In this document: piece after piece, positions 30,716 through 39,230 of the stretch | Numbering within the stretch: position 1 is the first letter of the stretch | Layout of the letters: the number at the start of each line of letters is the position of its first letter | Assembly: GCF_001999905.1 (NCBI RefSeq) | Contig: NZ_CP019640.1 | Coordinates: forward strand, 2,212,001-2,276,000 | Origin: Planococcus lenghuensis | GTDB taxonomy: Bacteria; Bacillota; Bacilli; Bacillales_A; Planococcaceae | DNA length: 64,000 bases | Direction: 5' to 3' | The notes under the pieces: model-generated | Told to the model about the DNA's origin: nothing | Database searches by the model: none | What the model saw: only the letters and a program-made list of their open reading frames with translations | Position numbers and translations under genes: made by a program

Positions 30716-31300
30716 TCAGACGCCGCTCTGCGCGTTCTCCCTGAACCCGGTGCTGAATAACGCGGAATCAGCATCCGCATCTTCTTCGTGCTCTTCCGGC
30801 AGCGGCGGCAATTCCTTTAAATCCTTCAAACCGAAGTAATTCAGAAACTCTTTTGTCGTCCCGTACAGAATTGCCCGGCCGGCACCCTCCGCCCGGCCGA
30901 CTTCATGAACAAGCCCTTTTGCGCTGAGCGTGCTGAGCGGTTTTTCACTTTTCACACCGCGCAAGTCTTCAATTTCCACACGGGTTACCGGTTGTTTATA
31001 AGCGATGATTGCCAGCACTTCCAGTGATGCTTGCGACAAAGACTGCACTGTCGGATTTTCCACGAGCTTCCGGATAACATCCGCGACGTCCTCTTTTGTC
31101 ACAAGCTGAAAAACTCCGGCCATTTCTTTCAGGCGGATTCCCCGGCCGGTGCTGCGGTATGCGTTTTCCAACTCACTTAGAGCCCGAATCACTTCCCCGG
31201 GCTCCGACGATGTCAGAAACGCCAGCTGCTTTGCAGTCAATCCGTCGTCACCTGCCGCAAAAAGCAGCGCTTCCGCTTTAGCCGATAAGTTCACCGTCAT
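30716..31300 (-). CDS. scpB: Segregation and condensation protein ScpB
   Basis: Winged-helix partner of ScpA in the SMC condensin that compacts and separates chromosomes. The 194-residue product has the KAEALLFAAGDDGLTAKQLA start, the LSQASLEVLAIIAYKQPVTRVEIEDLRGVKS recognition helix and the acidic tail usual in the family. It starts 23 bp inside the scpA end, so expression is coupled. GGAAGAG lies before the ATG at 31300. Confidence 0.95.
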   Translation of the reverse strand: MTVNLSAKAEALLFAAGDDGLTAKQLAFLTSSEPGEVIRALSELENAYRSTGRGIRLKEMAGVFQLVTKEDVADVIRKLVENPTVQSLSQASLEVLAIIAYKQPVTRVEIEDLRGVKSEKPLSTLSAKGLVHEVGRAEGAGRAILYGTTKEFLNYFGLKDLKELPPLPEEHEEDADADSALFSTGFRENAQSGV

Positions 31301-32048
31301 CTTCCCACTCTTCCTTTCTCAGCAGCACTGTCAGGTCCATAAAATTCCGTTCCTGCTCGACTGCGATCACTTGCCGCTTCATCAGCTCCAGGAGCGACAG
31401 AAACGACACGACCAGCACCGTCCGGTCACCTTGCGGAAACAAATCGGAAAACGCACAGGCACCGCTGTGACGTTTAAGTGCTGCCATCATTGAATTCATC
31501 TGCTCCTTGACTGAAACTTCCTGCCTTGCAATCCGGGTGGAGAGCGGTGTCTTCAGCTGTTTCCGCCGAAGCATTTTCTGGAACGCACCGAGCATATCAT
31601 AGACATTTGCCTCCAATTCCGCCTCGGGCGTCACTTCGGGCACGCCGAATGCCGACAGGTTCATCGGCGCTTTCGTGAAGATTGCGGCCCGGTCCGTCTC
31701 AAGTTCACGCAACGGGACAGTCGCTTCCTTATACTTCCGGTATTCCAGCAGCCGGGCAACAAGCTCTTCACGGGGATCATGTTCGTTGACATACTCATCT
31801 TCGTCTTCGAATTCCGCCTGCACCGGCAGCAGCATTTTACTTTTGATTGCGAGTAAGGTCGCGGCCATTACAAGGTATTCACTTGCTTCGTTCAGTTCCA
31901 GGACTTGCATCGCCCGGACGTGCTCCATATACTGACCGGTGATCTGTGCGACCGGTATATCGTAAATATCGATTTCCAAACGGTGAATTAAATGCAATAA
32001 TAAATCCAGAGGTCCTTCAAATGCTTCAATTTTCACTTCATAGGACAT
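31278..32048 (-). CDS. scpA: Segregation and condensation protein ScpA
   Basis: Kleisin that bridges the SMC heads. The 256-residue protein has the N-terminal SMC-binding region VKIEAFEGPLDLLLHLIHRLEIDIYDIPVAQIT, the EYLVMAATLLAIKSKMLLP segment and a C-terminal winged helix ending FMDLTVLLRKEEW. It is divergent from ypuF by 59 bp. The ATG at 32048 is preceded by GGTGG. Confidence 0.95.
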   Translation of the reverse strand: MSYEVKIEAFEGPLDLLLHLIHRLEIDIYDIPVAQITGQYMEHVRAMQVLELNEASEYLVMAATLLAIKSKMLLPVQAEFEDEDEYVNEHDPREELVARLLEYRKYKEATVPLRELETDRAAIFTKAPMNLSAFGVPEVTPEAELEANVYDMLGAFQKMLRRKQLKTPLSTRIARQEVSVKEQMNSMMAALKRHSGACAFSDLFPQGDRTVLVVSFLSLLELMKRQVIAVEQERNFMDLTVLLRKEEWEDDGELIG

Positions 32049-32107
32049 TGCCTATACCACCTGACTGTCAAGATATACACACCTAGTATAGTAGAAAGGG
32101 GATTAAA

Positions 32108-32608
32108 ATGCACCCGCTCCGACATCCGCTGTTCATTCGTTTCCTTGTGCACTTCAACTTTGAGCAAGACTATTTCGAATGCCATGAGGTAGGCGAGGAA
32201 TACTGGAAGATGACAGCCCCAAAAAATAAGACACATCCGCTTACCGGCTGGATTCAGCTGGCAGTCGGTATGTATCACTGGAGACGCAGCAATTATCCCG
32301 GTGCTCTGCGCTCATTTATCAGAGCGAAAGATAAATTATCCGGAAGTGACGAGTGGACGGAAGGCATTGATCGTGAAAGGCTGATCCGCCTTACTGCCGC
32401 CGCCATTGATGCTGTCACCGCCCGGGAACCTTTTGCCGCTTTTGAAATTCCGATCACCGGCCGGCAACTTCAGGAAACCCTGCATCATCAGCTCAAGCAG
32501 ACTCCACCGGTTCATGAGGATCCTTATTTTCTCATGCACAAACACCGGCTCCGGGACCGAACATCGATTATACAGCTGCGTGAACAGAAAAAAAGGCGGA
32601 ACCTTTAG
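32108..32608 (+). CDS. ypuF: DUF309 family protein (YpuF-like)
   Basis: A 166-residue cytoplasmic protein with the DUF309 signature near the N-terminus (FNFEQDYFECHEVGEEYWKM, about residues 17-36) and the following PLTGWIQLAVGMYHWRRSNYPGALRSF helix pair. His and Glu residues in that signature suggest a metal site, but no activity is known to me. The gene stands between scpA and ribT as in B. subtilis. Its stop overlaps the convergent ribT end by 4 bp inside a shared terminator. Confidence 0.82.
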   Translation: MHPLRHPLFIRFLVHFNFEQDYFECHEVGEEYWKMTAPKNKTHPLTGWIQLAVGMYHWRRSNYPGALRSFIRAKDKLSGSDEWTEGIDRERLIRLTAAAIDAVTAREPFAAFEIPITGRQLQETLHHQLKQTPPVHEDPYFLMHKHRLRDRTSIIQLREQKKRRNL

Positions 32609-32623
32609 AGTCCGCCTTTTTTT
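32588..32623. terminator. Bidirectional terminator inside the ypuF/ribT convergent ends
   Basis: AAAGGCGGA (32592-32600) and TCCGCCTTT (32611-32619) form a stem with T runs on both strands. The stem covers the last codons of both ypuF and ribT, so coding and termination signals overlap. Confidence 0.85.
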
Positions 32624-32964
32624 ATCGGGCATTTTCGGATAAATGCTTCTGTCTCTTCTGTTGCATGCATTTCTTTATCCCGCATGATCTCCTGAAGTTT
32701 CGCAATCATCTCATGGCCGATCCCTTCTCCGCGATGAGAAGGATTGACAGATACGTGATGAATGACAAAACCGCGTTCTTCCAGCTCCACGCCGACAAGG
32801 CCGACATAATCATCGTCTTCCTTCCAGAGAAACAGCTGCCAGTCCGGATTTTCTTCATACTTGTGCATGGTCTGCTGGAGCTTTTTCAAATCCCGTTCTT
32901 TTGGCATGAACGACATGAGCCCCATCGCTATTTTTTCCAACGATTTCTTGTATCGATACAGCAT
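32605..32964 (-). CDS. ribT: GNAT acetyltransferase RibT-like
   Basis: Small acetyltransferase of 119 residues with the acetyl-CoA site NPSHRGEGIGHEMIAKL (about 75-90). The N-terminus YKKSLEKIAMGLMSFMPKERDLKKLQQTMHKYE closely follows B. subtilis RibT, the last gene of the riboflavin operon. Here no ribDEAH genes adjoin it, so it is a free-standing relic of that context or works apart from it. Substrate unknown. GAGGGA precedes the ATG at 32964. Confidence 0.82.
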   Translation of the reverse strand: MLYRYKKSLEKIAMGLMSFMPKERDLKKLQQTMHKYEENPDWQLFLWKEDDDYVGLVGVELEERGFVIHHVSVNPSHRGEGIGHEMIAKLQEIMRDKEMHATEETEAFIRKCPIKKGGL

Positions 32965-33041
32965 AGTGGAATCCCTCTTTTTTAACTTGAGAAAATTTGT
33001 ATTATCTTACTATAAACCGCAATAATATTCAGCAAATACGT

Positions 33042-33149
33042 TCAGCCGCCTGTTGGAATATTATCCGCGAATAGTACCCAATACAATATACCCCAAATAA
33101 CAGCCATCGTCAAAATGAACACAAAAAGAGCAATATTGGATCGCTTCAT
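33042..33149 (-). CDS. Small single-helix membrane protein (35 residues)
   Basis: Short frame read directly: MKRSNIALFVFILTMAVIWG, then ILYWVLFADNIPTGG. A basic tip is followed by one hydrophobic helix (about 6-27) and a short outside tail. The ATG at 33149 is preceded by GGTGGGAGAG at good distance, and the gene fits between ribT and pdp on their strand. I do not recognise a family. A proper ribosome site, a clean helix and a positive-inside start make it likely to be real, though it is short enough to arise by chance. Confidence 0.6.
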   Translation of the reverse strand: MKRSNIALFVFILTMAVIWGILYWVLFADNIPTGG

Positions 33150-33191
33150 GCGCTTGTCTCTCCCACCTGTTTCATATACCGCCTGTTTGAA

Positions 33192-34496
33192 TCAGGCAGT
33201 CACAATTTCAAGAATCAGTTCCGGTGCCGGGACATTTTCGTCGGAAATGATGATGTTTTCCTCCAGCGTTTTCATCGCTTCCTGTACATCTTCCGTATTG
33301 GCAAAGATCGTTGCGAGTGATTCCCCTGCTTCCACCCGGTCCCCGACCTTCTTCCGGAGCATAAGGCCGACAGCCAGGTCGATCTCTGATTCCTTTGTTG
33401 CCCGGCCCGCACCAAGGAGCATAGCTGCAGTACCGACTTCATCTGCGATAATATCCGCAACCCAGCCGCTCTGTTTCGCCTGCACTTCGAATGTATAGTC
33501 AGCCTGAGGCAGTAGAGCCGGATCATCTGCAATCCTCGGATCGCCGCCTTGACGTTCCACGAATTGGCGGAACACTTCAAGAGCACGGCCGCTTGCGATG
33601 GCTTCTTCCAGCATACCTCTCGCTTCATCAAGCGTTTCCGCCTTGCCGCCAAGCACGACCATCTGACTGCCCAGAACGAGACACAGCTCGGTCAGATCAC
33701 GAGGGCCGGTTCCTTTCAGCGTATCGATCGCTTCCTGCACCTCCAGTGCATTGCCGATCGCAAAACCAAGCGGCTGGCTCATGTCTGATATGATCGCCAT
33801 TGTCTGACGGCCGGTACCGTTCCCGATTCCAACCATCGCGCGTGCCAGTCGCTCTGCATCTTCCGGCGTTTTCATGAATGCACCGTCTCCTGTTTTCACA
33901 TCCAGCACAATGGCATCTGCACCAGCTGCAATTTTCTTACTCATAATAGAGCTTGCGATGAGCGGGATGCTGTTGACGGTCGCCGTCACATCCCGAAGTG
34001 CATACAATTTCTTATCTGCCGGCGTCAGGTTGCCGCTTTGTCCGACCAGAGCCAATTTCAGCTCGTTTACTTGTGCCGCAAATTGTTCGGGTGTCAATTC
34101 AACGTGGAAGCCGCTGATCGCTTCTAATTTATCAATCGTGCCACCTGTATGACCAAGGCCGCGTCCGCTCATTTTGGCAACCGGGACACCGCATGCCGCT
34201 ACAAGCGGACCGAGCACCAATGTAGTTGTATCGCCGACACCCCCAGTGGAGTGTTTATCGACTTTGATGCCTTCGATCGCCGACAGGTCAATCTGATCAC
34301 CGGATTCAACCATCGCCATCGTCAGCTCCGCCCGTTCCGCATCAGTCATGTCCTCGAAAAAGACCGCCATCAGAAATGCACTCATCTGGTAATCCGGAAT
34401 ATCGCCTTTCGTATATCCTTCAATCACAAACCGGATTTCACTTGGCGTCAATTCTACGCCATCCCGTTTTTTCTCAATCAAATCTACCATTCTCAT
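33192..34496 (-). CDS. pdp: Pyrimidine-nucleoside phosphorylase
   Basis: Phosphorolysis of thymidine, uridine and deoxyuridine to base and (deoxy)ribose 1-phosphate. The 434-residue protein has [15 protein letters not shown] (about 79-93), the phosphate-binding family signature, and [20 protein letters not shown]. The ATG at 34496 is used; a second ATG two codons in is possible. It follows deoB by 17 nt, so its product ribose 1-phosphate is passed to phosphopentomutase made from the same transcript. Confidence 0.95.
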   Translation of the reverse strand: MRMVDLIEKKRDGVELTPSEIRFVIEGYTKGDIPDYQMSAFLMAVFFEDMTDAERAELTMAMVESGDQIDLSAIEGIKVDKHSTGGVGDTTTLVLGPLVAACGVPVAKMSGRGLGHTGGTIDKLEAISGFHVELTPEQFAAQVNELKLALVGQSGNLTPADKKLYALRDVTATVNSIPLIASSIMSKKIAAGADAIVLDVKTGDGAFMKTPEDAERLARAMVGIGNGTGRQTMAIISDMSQPLGFAIGNALEVQEAIDTLKGTGPRDLTELCLVLGSQMVVLGGKAETLDEARGMLEEAIASGRALEVFRQFVERQGGDPRIADDPALLPQADYTFEVQAKQSGWVADIIADEVGTAAMLLGAGRATKESEIDLAVGLMLRKKVGDRVEAGESLATIFANTEDVQEAMKTLEENIIISDENVPAPELILEIVTA

Positions 34497-34513
34497 ATTC
34501 AGCTACCGCCTTT

Positions 34514-35698
34514 TCAACGAAGTTTTTCCATAAAGCTTGTTCCAAATTCAGGGGGAGCCACTGAAAAATTATCAGCGATGGTTGCTCCGATGTCCGCAAA
34601 TGTCCGTCGAAGCCCTAAATCTCCGCCTGAAGTAAAGCGCGGCGAATAGGCAAGAAGGGGCACATATTCGCGTGTATGGTCTGTACCTTCAAAAGTCGGG
34701 TCATTTCCATGATCCGCTGTGATGATAAGGAGGTCTTCTTCTCCCAGCTGTTCCGTTACTTCCGGCAGCCGCCGGTCGAAAGCTTCAAGCGCTTCGGCAT
34801 ATCCCCGGGCATCTCTTCTGTGTCCATATACCGCATCGAAATCAACAAGGTTAAGGAAACTGAGGCCTGAAAAATCCTGGCCGACCGTTTTCACCAGTTT
34901 GTCCACACCGTCCATGTTATCTGTCGTGCGGGTTGCATCCGTCACACCTGCTCCGTTGTAAATATCATTGATCTTACCGAGCGCAATGACATCAAAGCCC
35001 CCATCCTGCAATTCATTCATGACCGTGCGGCTGAATGGAGCCAATGCGTAATCATGCCGGTTCGATGTCCGCTTGAATGCTCCCGGCTCTCCGATGAACG
35101 GGCGGGCAATCACCCGGCCGACAAGGTATTCCGGTTCAAGTGTCAGCTCACGCGCAATTTCACAGATACGGTACAATTCATCGAGCGGTATAATTTCTTC
35201 ATGCGCAGCAATCTGCAGCACCGGATCCGCGGAAGTATAAACGATAAGCGCACCGGTCTTCAAATGCTCTTCACCGAGTTCATCGATGATGGCAGTGCCG
35301 CTTGCCGGTTTATTGCCGATGACTTTCCGGCCGGTCCGCTCTTCGAGTTTCTGAATCAGGTCTTGCGGGAACCCTTCCGGATATACTTTGAATGGCGTAT
35401 CGATGTTAAGCCCCATGATCTCCCAATGGCCGGTCATCGTATCTTTGCCGACAGACGCTTCCTGCATTTTGCCAAAATGGGCTGTGGGCTGATCCGCAGG
35501 TGTCACACCCTGTACCGGCACGATATTCGCCAGGCCCATCCGTTCCAGATTCGGCAGTGCGAGGCCGCCCGCTGCTTCTGCTGTATGGCCCAGCGTATTT
35601 GCTCCAATGTCACCGAATGCCTCGGCATCCGGCGCTTCGCCGATACCGACCGAATCGAGCACTACGAGGTGAATCCGTTCGAAAGGTTTTCTTGTCAT
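34514..35698 (-). CDS. deoB: Phosphopentomutase
   Basis: Interconverts (deoxy)ribose 1-phosphate and 5-phosphate, feeding nucleoside sugars to the pentose phosphate route. The 394-residue alkaline-phosphatase-fold protein begins [19 protein letters not shown], with metal and phospho-acceptor residues, has [13 protein letters not shown], and ends with [24 protein letters not shown]. It is called drm in older Bacillus literature. It is transcribed with pdp and lies 62 nt after xerD. Confidence 0.96.
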   Translation of the reverse strand: MTRKPFERIHLVVLDSVGIGEAPDAEAFGDIGANTLGHTAEAAGGLALPNLERMGLANIVPVQGVTPADQPTAHFGKMQEASVGKDTMTGHWEIMGLNIDTPFKVYPEGFPQDLIQKLEERTGRKVIGNKPASGTAIIDELGEEHLKTGALIVYTSADPVLQIAAHEEIIPLDELYRICEIARELTLEPEYLVGRVIARPFIGEPGAFKRTSNRHDYALAPFSRTVMNELQDGGFDVIALGKINDIYNGAGVTDATRTTDNMDGVDKLVKTVGQDFSGLSFLNLVDFDAVYGHRRDARGYAEALEAFDRRLPEVTEQLGEEDLLIITADHGNDPTFEGTDHTREYVPLLAYSPRFTSGGDLGLRRTFADIGATIADNFSVAPPEFGTSFMEKLR

Positions 35699-35760
35699 TC
35701 TTAATTCCTCCTTTTTGCCTAAACTAAGTCTATCACAATCTCCCGCAAGAAGTCAGACCT

Positions 35761-36663
35761 CTATGCCCGCGGATGAAATTGGGCATACACATCTTTCAAT
35801 CTTGTCTTGGAAACATGCGTATAGATCTGTGTTGTTGAAATGTCTGCATGCCCCAGCATTTCCTGAACCGAACGCAGATCAGCCCCGTTCTCAATCAGAT
35901 GCGTTGCAAACGAGTGCCGGAGCGTATGCGGTGTCAGTTCTTTTTGGATACCCGCTTTTTGCGCATAATGCTTCAGGAGCTTCCAGAATCCCTGTCTTGT
36001 AAGCCGGCTGCCGCGCTGATTGACAAATAAGGCATCCGTCCGGCTGCCTGGTTTCAGCAGCTTGAACCGTCCATCTTCCATATAATCCTGACAGGCCCGC
36101 AACGCCGCCTGTCCAAGCGGAATAATCCGTTCCTTTCCGCCTTTTCCTGTGCACTTAACAAATCCCATTGTCAAATGCACATCCCCTGCATCCAGCCCGA
36201 TGCATTCACTGACCCGCATGCCACTTGCATACAGCAATTCAAGCATCGCCAGATCCCGGCTGCCGTTCGGTTTTGCTGTATCCGGGACTTCGAGAAGCGC
36301 ATTCACTTCTTCGACAGACAGTACATTCGGCAATTTCTTTTCCATCTGCGGCATCTCCAAGTGGACAGTCGGATCATGATCCGCCACCCGTTCCCGGACC
36401 AGAAATTGATGGAATGAACGAATCGATGAAATGTGCCGAGCGATCGTGCGGGTCGTTTTGGAAGATTCCCGCAAATGCTTCAAGTAATTGAGAATATGTA
36501 CCCGTTCCACGCGGCCGATCGACTCCAGCTGTTCCACTTCCTTCAAGTAAACAAGGTAGCTTTTTAAATCCCGCTCATAGGAAGTGAGTGTGTTATCCGC
36601 CAGCTGACGCTCCACGCGGAGAAAATGCAAATAATCCGCCAGCGCATCCCATGCCTGTTTCAT
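35761..36663 (-). CDS. xerD: Site-specific tyrosine recombinase XerD
   Basis: Resolves chromosome dimers at dif together with a second Xer protein. The 300-residue product has an N-terminal SAM-like core-binding domain (about 1-90) and the catalytic set: Arg in YASGMRVSE, Lys in [22 protein letters not shown], and [15 protein letters not shown] with the Tyr nucleophile. The ATG at 36663 follows GGAGG by 9 nt. It is the older ripX locus beside fur, and is housekeeping, not a phage integrase. Confidence 0.94.
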   Translation of the reverse strand: MKQAWDALADYLHFLRVERQLADNTLTSYERDLKSYLVYLKEVEQLESIGRVERVHILNYLKHLRESSKTTRTIARHISSIRSFHQFLVRERVADHDPTVHLEMPQMEKKLPNVLSVEEVNALLEVPDTAKPNGSRDLAMLELLYASGMRVSECIGLDAGDVHLTMGFVKCTGKGGKERIIPLGQAALRACQDYMEDGRFKLLKPGSRTDALFVNQRGSRLTRQGFWKLLKHYAQKAGIQKELTPHTLRHSFATHLIENGADLRSVQEMLGHADISTTQIYTHVSKTRLKDVYAQFHPRA

Positions 36664-36796
36664 AACCGGTTTCCTCCCCACAATTTAAATTAATGACCGC
36701 CGCATAACCATTTTTGGCTCTAATTCTGTTTATGTACACCGTTCAAAGTCTCTCCTTTGCAAATCAGCAATGCCTGCTTCTATCCGCATTCCAGCC

Positions 36797-36833
36797 TATT
36801 AAAAAAAGATAGCTCATATTGTCAGCTATCTTT
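36797..36833 (-). terminator. Intrinsic terminator of fur
   Basis: AAAGATAGCT (36805-36814) pairs with AGCTATCTTT (36824-36833), then seven T on the minus strand. The upstream arm lies in the last codons of fur, so stop codon and terminator overlap. Confidence 0.85.
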
Positions 36834-37307
36834 TGAATTCCCTTTATGATCGATCGATTCTTCTGCCCGGTTATCCGAACAGCGCCAGCAAATCCCGTGA
36901 AACGTCAGCCGATGATCCTTGACCAGAAAGTTCCAGCGCTTTTCAACGACTGTTTCCACCTCTTCCAGTAAATCTTCCTGGATTTCATCCACAGCGCCGC
37001 ATTCCATGCAGACGAGATGGTGGTGGAAATGAGCCGCGCCTTCTTTCCGAAGGTCATAACGTGAAACGCCATCACCGAAATTTATTTTGTCGACCACTTT
37101 CAATTCAGTTAGTAATTCAAGTGTCCGGTAAACAGTCGCCAATCCAATTTCCGGCGCCTTGTCTTTCACAAGAAGATAAACATCTTCCGCACTGAGATGA
37201 TCCTGTTCGTGTTCAAGCAGGACCCGCACAGTCGCTTCCCGCTGAGGAGTCAGTTTATAACTCGACGCATGAAGCTGCTTTTTTATCCGGTCAATTCTGC
37301 CTTCCAT
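36822..37307 (-). CDS. fur: Ferric uptake regulator family repressor Fur
   Basis: Metal-dependent repressor of 161 residues. It has the winged-helix recognition segment GLATVYRTLELLTELKVVDKI (about 55-75), the metal-sensing run HFHHHLVCMECG and a C-terminal CWRC zinc pair. The position between xerD and nudF matches B. subtilis fur, though zur or perR paralogues cannot be fully ruled out from motifs alone. The ATG at 37307 has GGGAGGG. Its promoter region has a 22-bp operator-like palindrome, suggesting control by itself or PerR. Confidence 0.9.
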   Translation of the reverse strand: MEGRIDRIKKQLHASSYKLTPQREATVRVLLEHEQDHLSAEDVYLLVKDKAPEIGLATVYRTLELLTELKVVDKINFGDGVSRYDLRKEGAAHFHHHLVCMECGAVDEIQEDLLEEVETVVEKRWNFLVKDHRLTFHGICWRCSDNRAEESIDHKGNSKDS

Positions 37308-37333
37308 AAGACGCCCTCCCTCAACCTGCCTTT

Positions 37334-37363
37334 ATTATAACAAAAGGCATCCGAATTATTCAA
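37334..37363 (-). promoter_or_regulatory. Promoter of fur
   Basis: On the minus strand TTGAAT (37358-37363) and TATAAT (37334-37339) are separated by 18 nt, 27 nt before the fur start. This is a good SigA-type match. Confidence 0.65.
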
Positions 37364-37373
37364 GAGTGAGAAC

Positions 37374-37395
37374 GATTATTGATTAAATCATTATC
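37374..37395. promoter_or_regulatory. Operator-like palindrome upstream of fur (Fur/PerR-box type)
   Basis: Read on the minus strand, GATAATGATTTAATCAATAATC is an imperfect palindrome related to the Fur consensus (GATAATGATTATC-type repeats). It ends 10 nt before the -35 of fur. A nearby run of ATAATTATT sequence makes the assignment less sure. Known Bacillus fur genes are controlled by PerR or Fur at such sites. Confidence 0.45.
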
Positions 37396-37409
37396 AATTA
37401 ATAATTATT

Positions 37410-37961
37410 CTAATTATCAGTTGCAATCTCCTGTTTAGCCCATAATACGGCAAACGCTGTTTTTGCATCGTATATTCGGCCATCCTGCATCATCTGTTCC
37501 GCTTCTTCCATCGTTACTTCCAGCAATTCAACAAACTCATCTTCATCCGGCGCAGCGCCCTGCTCTGTTTTCTTCAGTTCTTCTGCGGCATACAAATGAA
37601 TCACTTCATCCGCAAAACCGGGTGATGTTGAAAACGACTGGATATGGCGGAAAGATCCTGCCGTGTATCCCGTTTCCTCTTCGAGCTCCCGCTTGGCGGA
37701 TGCGGCTGGTTCTTCTCCTTTTTCCAATTTCCCCGCCGGAATCTCAACAATCGATCGCTCCAGTGCTTTGCGGTATTGTTCAACCATGACGAGTTTATTG
37801 TCCGGCGTGATGGCGATAACCGCAACAGCTCCCGGATGCTCCACAAGTTCCCGCTTTGACTGCTTGCCATTTGGCAGTGTGACGTCATCCACTTTCAGAT
37901 TTATAATCTTTCCCTCATAGATCCGCTCTGAATGAACGGTCTTTTCTTCAAACTTCTTCAT
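37410..37961 (-). CDS. nudF: ADP-ribose pyrophosphatase (Nudix hydrolase)
   Basis: Hydrolyses ADP-ribose and related nucleotide sugars to AMP and ribose 5-phosphate. The 183-residue protein has a complete Nudix box, GKLEKG-E-EPAASAK-RELEEETGY (about 76-98), on an ADPRase-type scaffold beginning EEKTVHSERIYEGKIINLKVD. GGGGAGA precedes the ATG at 37961. It is divergent from yqkF. B. subtilis has spoIIM between this gene and fur; it is missing here. Confidence 0.92.
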   Translation of the reverse strand: MKKFEEKTVHSERIYEGKIINLKVDDVTLPNGKQSKRELVEHPGAVAVIAITPDNKLVMVEQYRKALERSIVEIPAGKLEKGEEPAASAKRELEEETGYTAGSFRHIQSFSTSPGFADEVIHLYAAEELKKTEQGAAPDEDEFVELLEVTMEEAEQMMQDGRIYDAKTAFAVLWAKQEIATDN

Positions 37962-38043
37962 GGGTGTCTCCCCTTTTCGGTTGAGATTATATTCGCGAAA
38001 AGTATACCATATTCTTAACGAGAAGCTGGGAGGCGAAATAGTT

Positions 38044-38946
38044 ATGAAAGTTCAACCATTAGGCAAGAGTGAACTGGAAGTGAGCGAAATTGCATTCGGC
38101 TGCATGTCATTGCCGGAAAACAGCCAAGAAGCCGAGGTCATCATCGATGAAGCGGTATCACTCGGCATTAATTATTTTGATACGGCAGATTTATATGGAC
38201 ACGGGAAAAATGAAGAACTGGTCGGCCGGGCTCTGAAAAAACACCGGGACCGGATTGTGCTTGCCACCAAAGTCGGCAATGAATGGAGTCCGGAAACCGG
38301 GGATGTCAGCTGGAATCCCACGAAATCCTACATAACGGGTCAGGTCAAGGAAAGCCTGCGGCGGCTCGGCACCGATACCATCGATTTATACCAGCTGCAC
38401 GGCGGCATGATTGAAGATAATGCAGAAGAGACCGTAGAAGCTTTTGAACAATTAAAGCGGGAAGGCCTGATCCGGGCATACGGCATTTCATCCATCCGCC
38501 CGAATGTCATCCGCCGGTTCCTTGACATGAGTGCCATCGATTCGAACATGATGCAGTACAGCCTGCTCGACCGGCGCCCGGAAGAGCTGCTGGATGAAAT
38601 CCATGCAGCCGGCGTTTCAGTTGTCACCCGGGGCACGTTGGCAAAGGGGTTGCTGACAGGGGAAGCCCTTGAACGTGCAGCTCTGCAGGACGGCTACCTG
38701 TCCTACAGCAAAGATGAACTATTTGGGACGTTGAAGGAATTGTTGTCAGTGCACAGCAACCTCCACGCGCTTGCGCTGCACAGTGTACTGTCCCACGACG
38801 CAGTCACAAGTGTCGTCGCCGGTGCGAGCTCGCGCCAGCAGCTTCGCGACACCATCCAAGCATACAAAACACCCGTCAGCGCCGAGCAGATCACGGAAGC
38901 CAAATCACTGACGAAAGCAGACCGGTATGATAAGCACCGGGACTAG
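38044..38946 (+). CDS. yqkF: Aldo/keto reductase (YqkF-like)
   Basis: NADPH-dependent oxidoreductase of 300 residues on a TIM barrel. The catalytic tetrad is visible: Asp in NYFDTADLYGHGKNE (with Tyr following), Lys in VLATKVG and His in DLYQLHGG. The C-terminal VVAGASSRQQLRDTI is the cofactor phosphate loop. Substrate unknown. The ATG at 38044 follows GGGAGG; the frame extends upstream without a start that fits. It is convergent with yqkE. Confidence 0.88.
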   Translation: MKVQPLGKSELEVSEIAFGCMSLPENSQEAEVIIDEAVSLGINYFDTADLYGHGKNEELVGRALKKHRDRIVLATKVGNEWSPETGDVSWNPTKSYITGQVKESLRRLGTDTIDLYQLHGGMIEDNAEETVEAFEQLKREGLIRAYGISSIRPNVIRRFLDMSAIDSNMMQYSLLDRRPEELLDEIHAAGVSVVTRGTLAKGLLTGEALERAALQDGYLSYSKDELFGTLKELLSVHSNLHALALHSVLSHDAVTSVVAGASSRQQLRDTIQAYKTPVSAEQITEAKSLTKADRYDKHRD

Positions 38947-38957
38947 TCCTGAATCCC

Positions 38958-39002
38958 GTAAAAAAACCGGCACGCAGCCTCATAGGCTGTGTGCCGGTTT
39001 TG
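38958..39002. terminator. Bidirectional terminator between yqkF and yqkE
   Basis: ACCGGCACGCAGCCT and AGGCTGTGTGCCGGT form a 15-bp stem (one wobble) with a CAT loop and T runs on both strands. Confidence 0.88.
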
Positions 39003-39008
39003 CATTCA

Positions 39009-39218
39009 TCAGAACTTGCTGCCCTGGTCACCGTAGCGGTCGAGCAATTCTTCGAACGACAGGTTCTTTTCACGCTGCTTGCGCTCGAATTGCCGTTTCG
39101 CTTCCGCTTCTTCCACACGCTGCCGTTCTTCCTGCTGAAGCTCTTTTTTGGTGTTCTGCAGTTTTGCGAGAACGTCCTCTGAAAAGACGCCGTTTGTTTC
39201 TTCCCGTTTTTTTGCCAT
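39009..39218 (-). CDS. yqkE: DUF3886 family small protein (YqkE-like)
   Basis: A 69-residue, highly charged protein, almost wholly one alpha helix or coiled coil (KKELQQEERQRVEEAEAKRQFERKQREKNLSFEELLDRYGDQGSKF). The SFEELLDRYG ending is the mark of the DUF3886/YqkE family. The ATG at 39218 has AAGGAG 8 nt upstream; the ATG at 39224 is too close to it. It starts 12 nt after the thiolase stop and is probably translated from that mRNA. Function unknown. Confidence 0.78.
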   Translation of the reverse strand: MAKKREETNGVFSEDVLAKLQNTKKELQQEERQRVEEAEAKRQFERKQREKNLSFEELLDRYGDQGSKF

Positions 39219-39230
39219 TTCCATATCTCC

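Noticed and set aside
35761-36663. XerD as a phage integrase
   Set aside because: Housekeeping position beside fur and deoB and full XerD motif set; no phage genes nearby.
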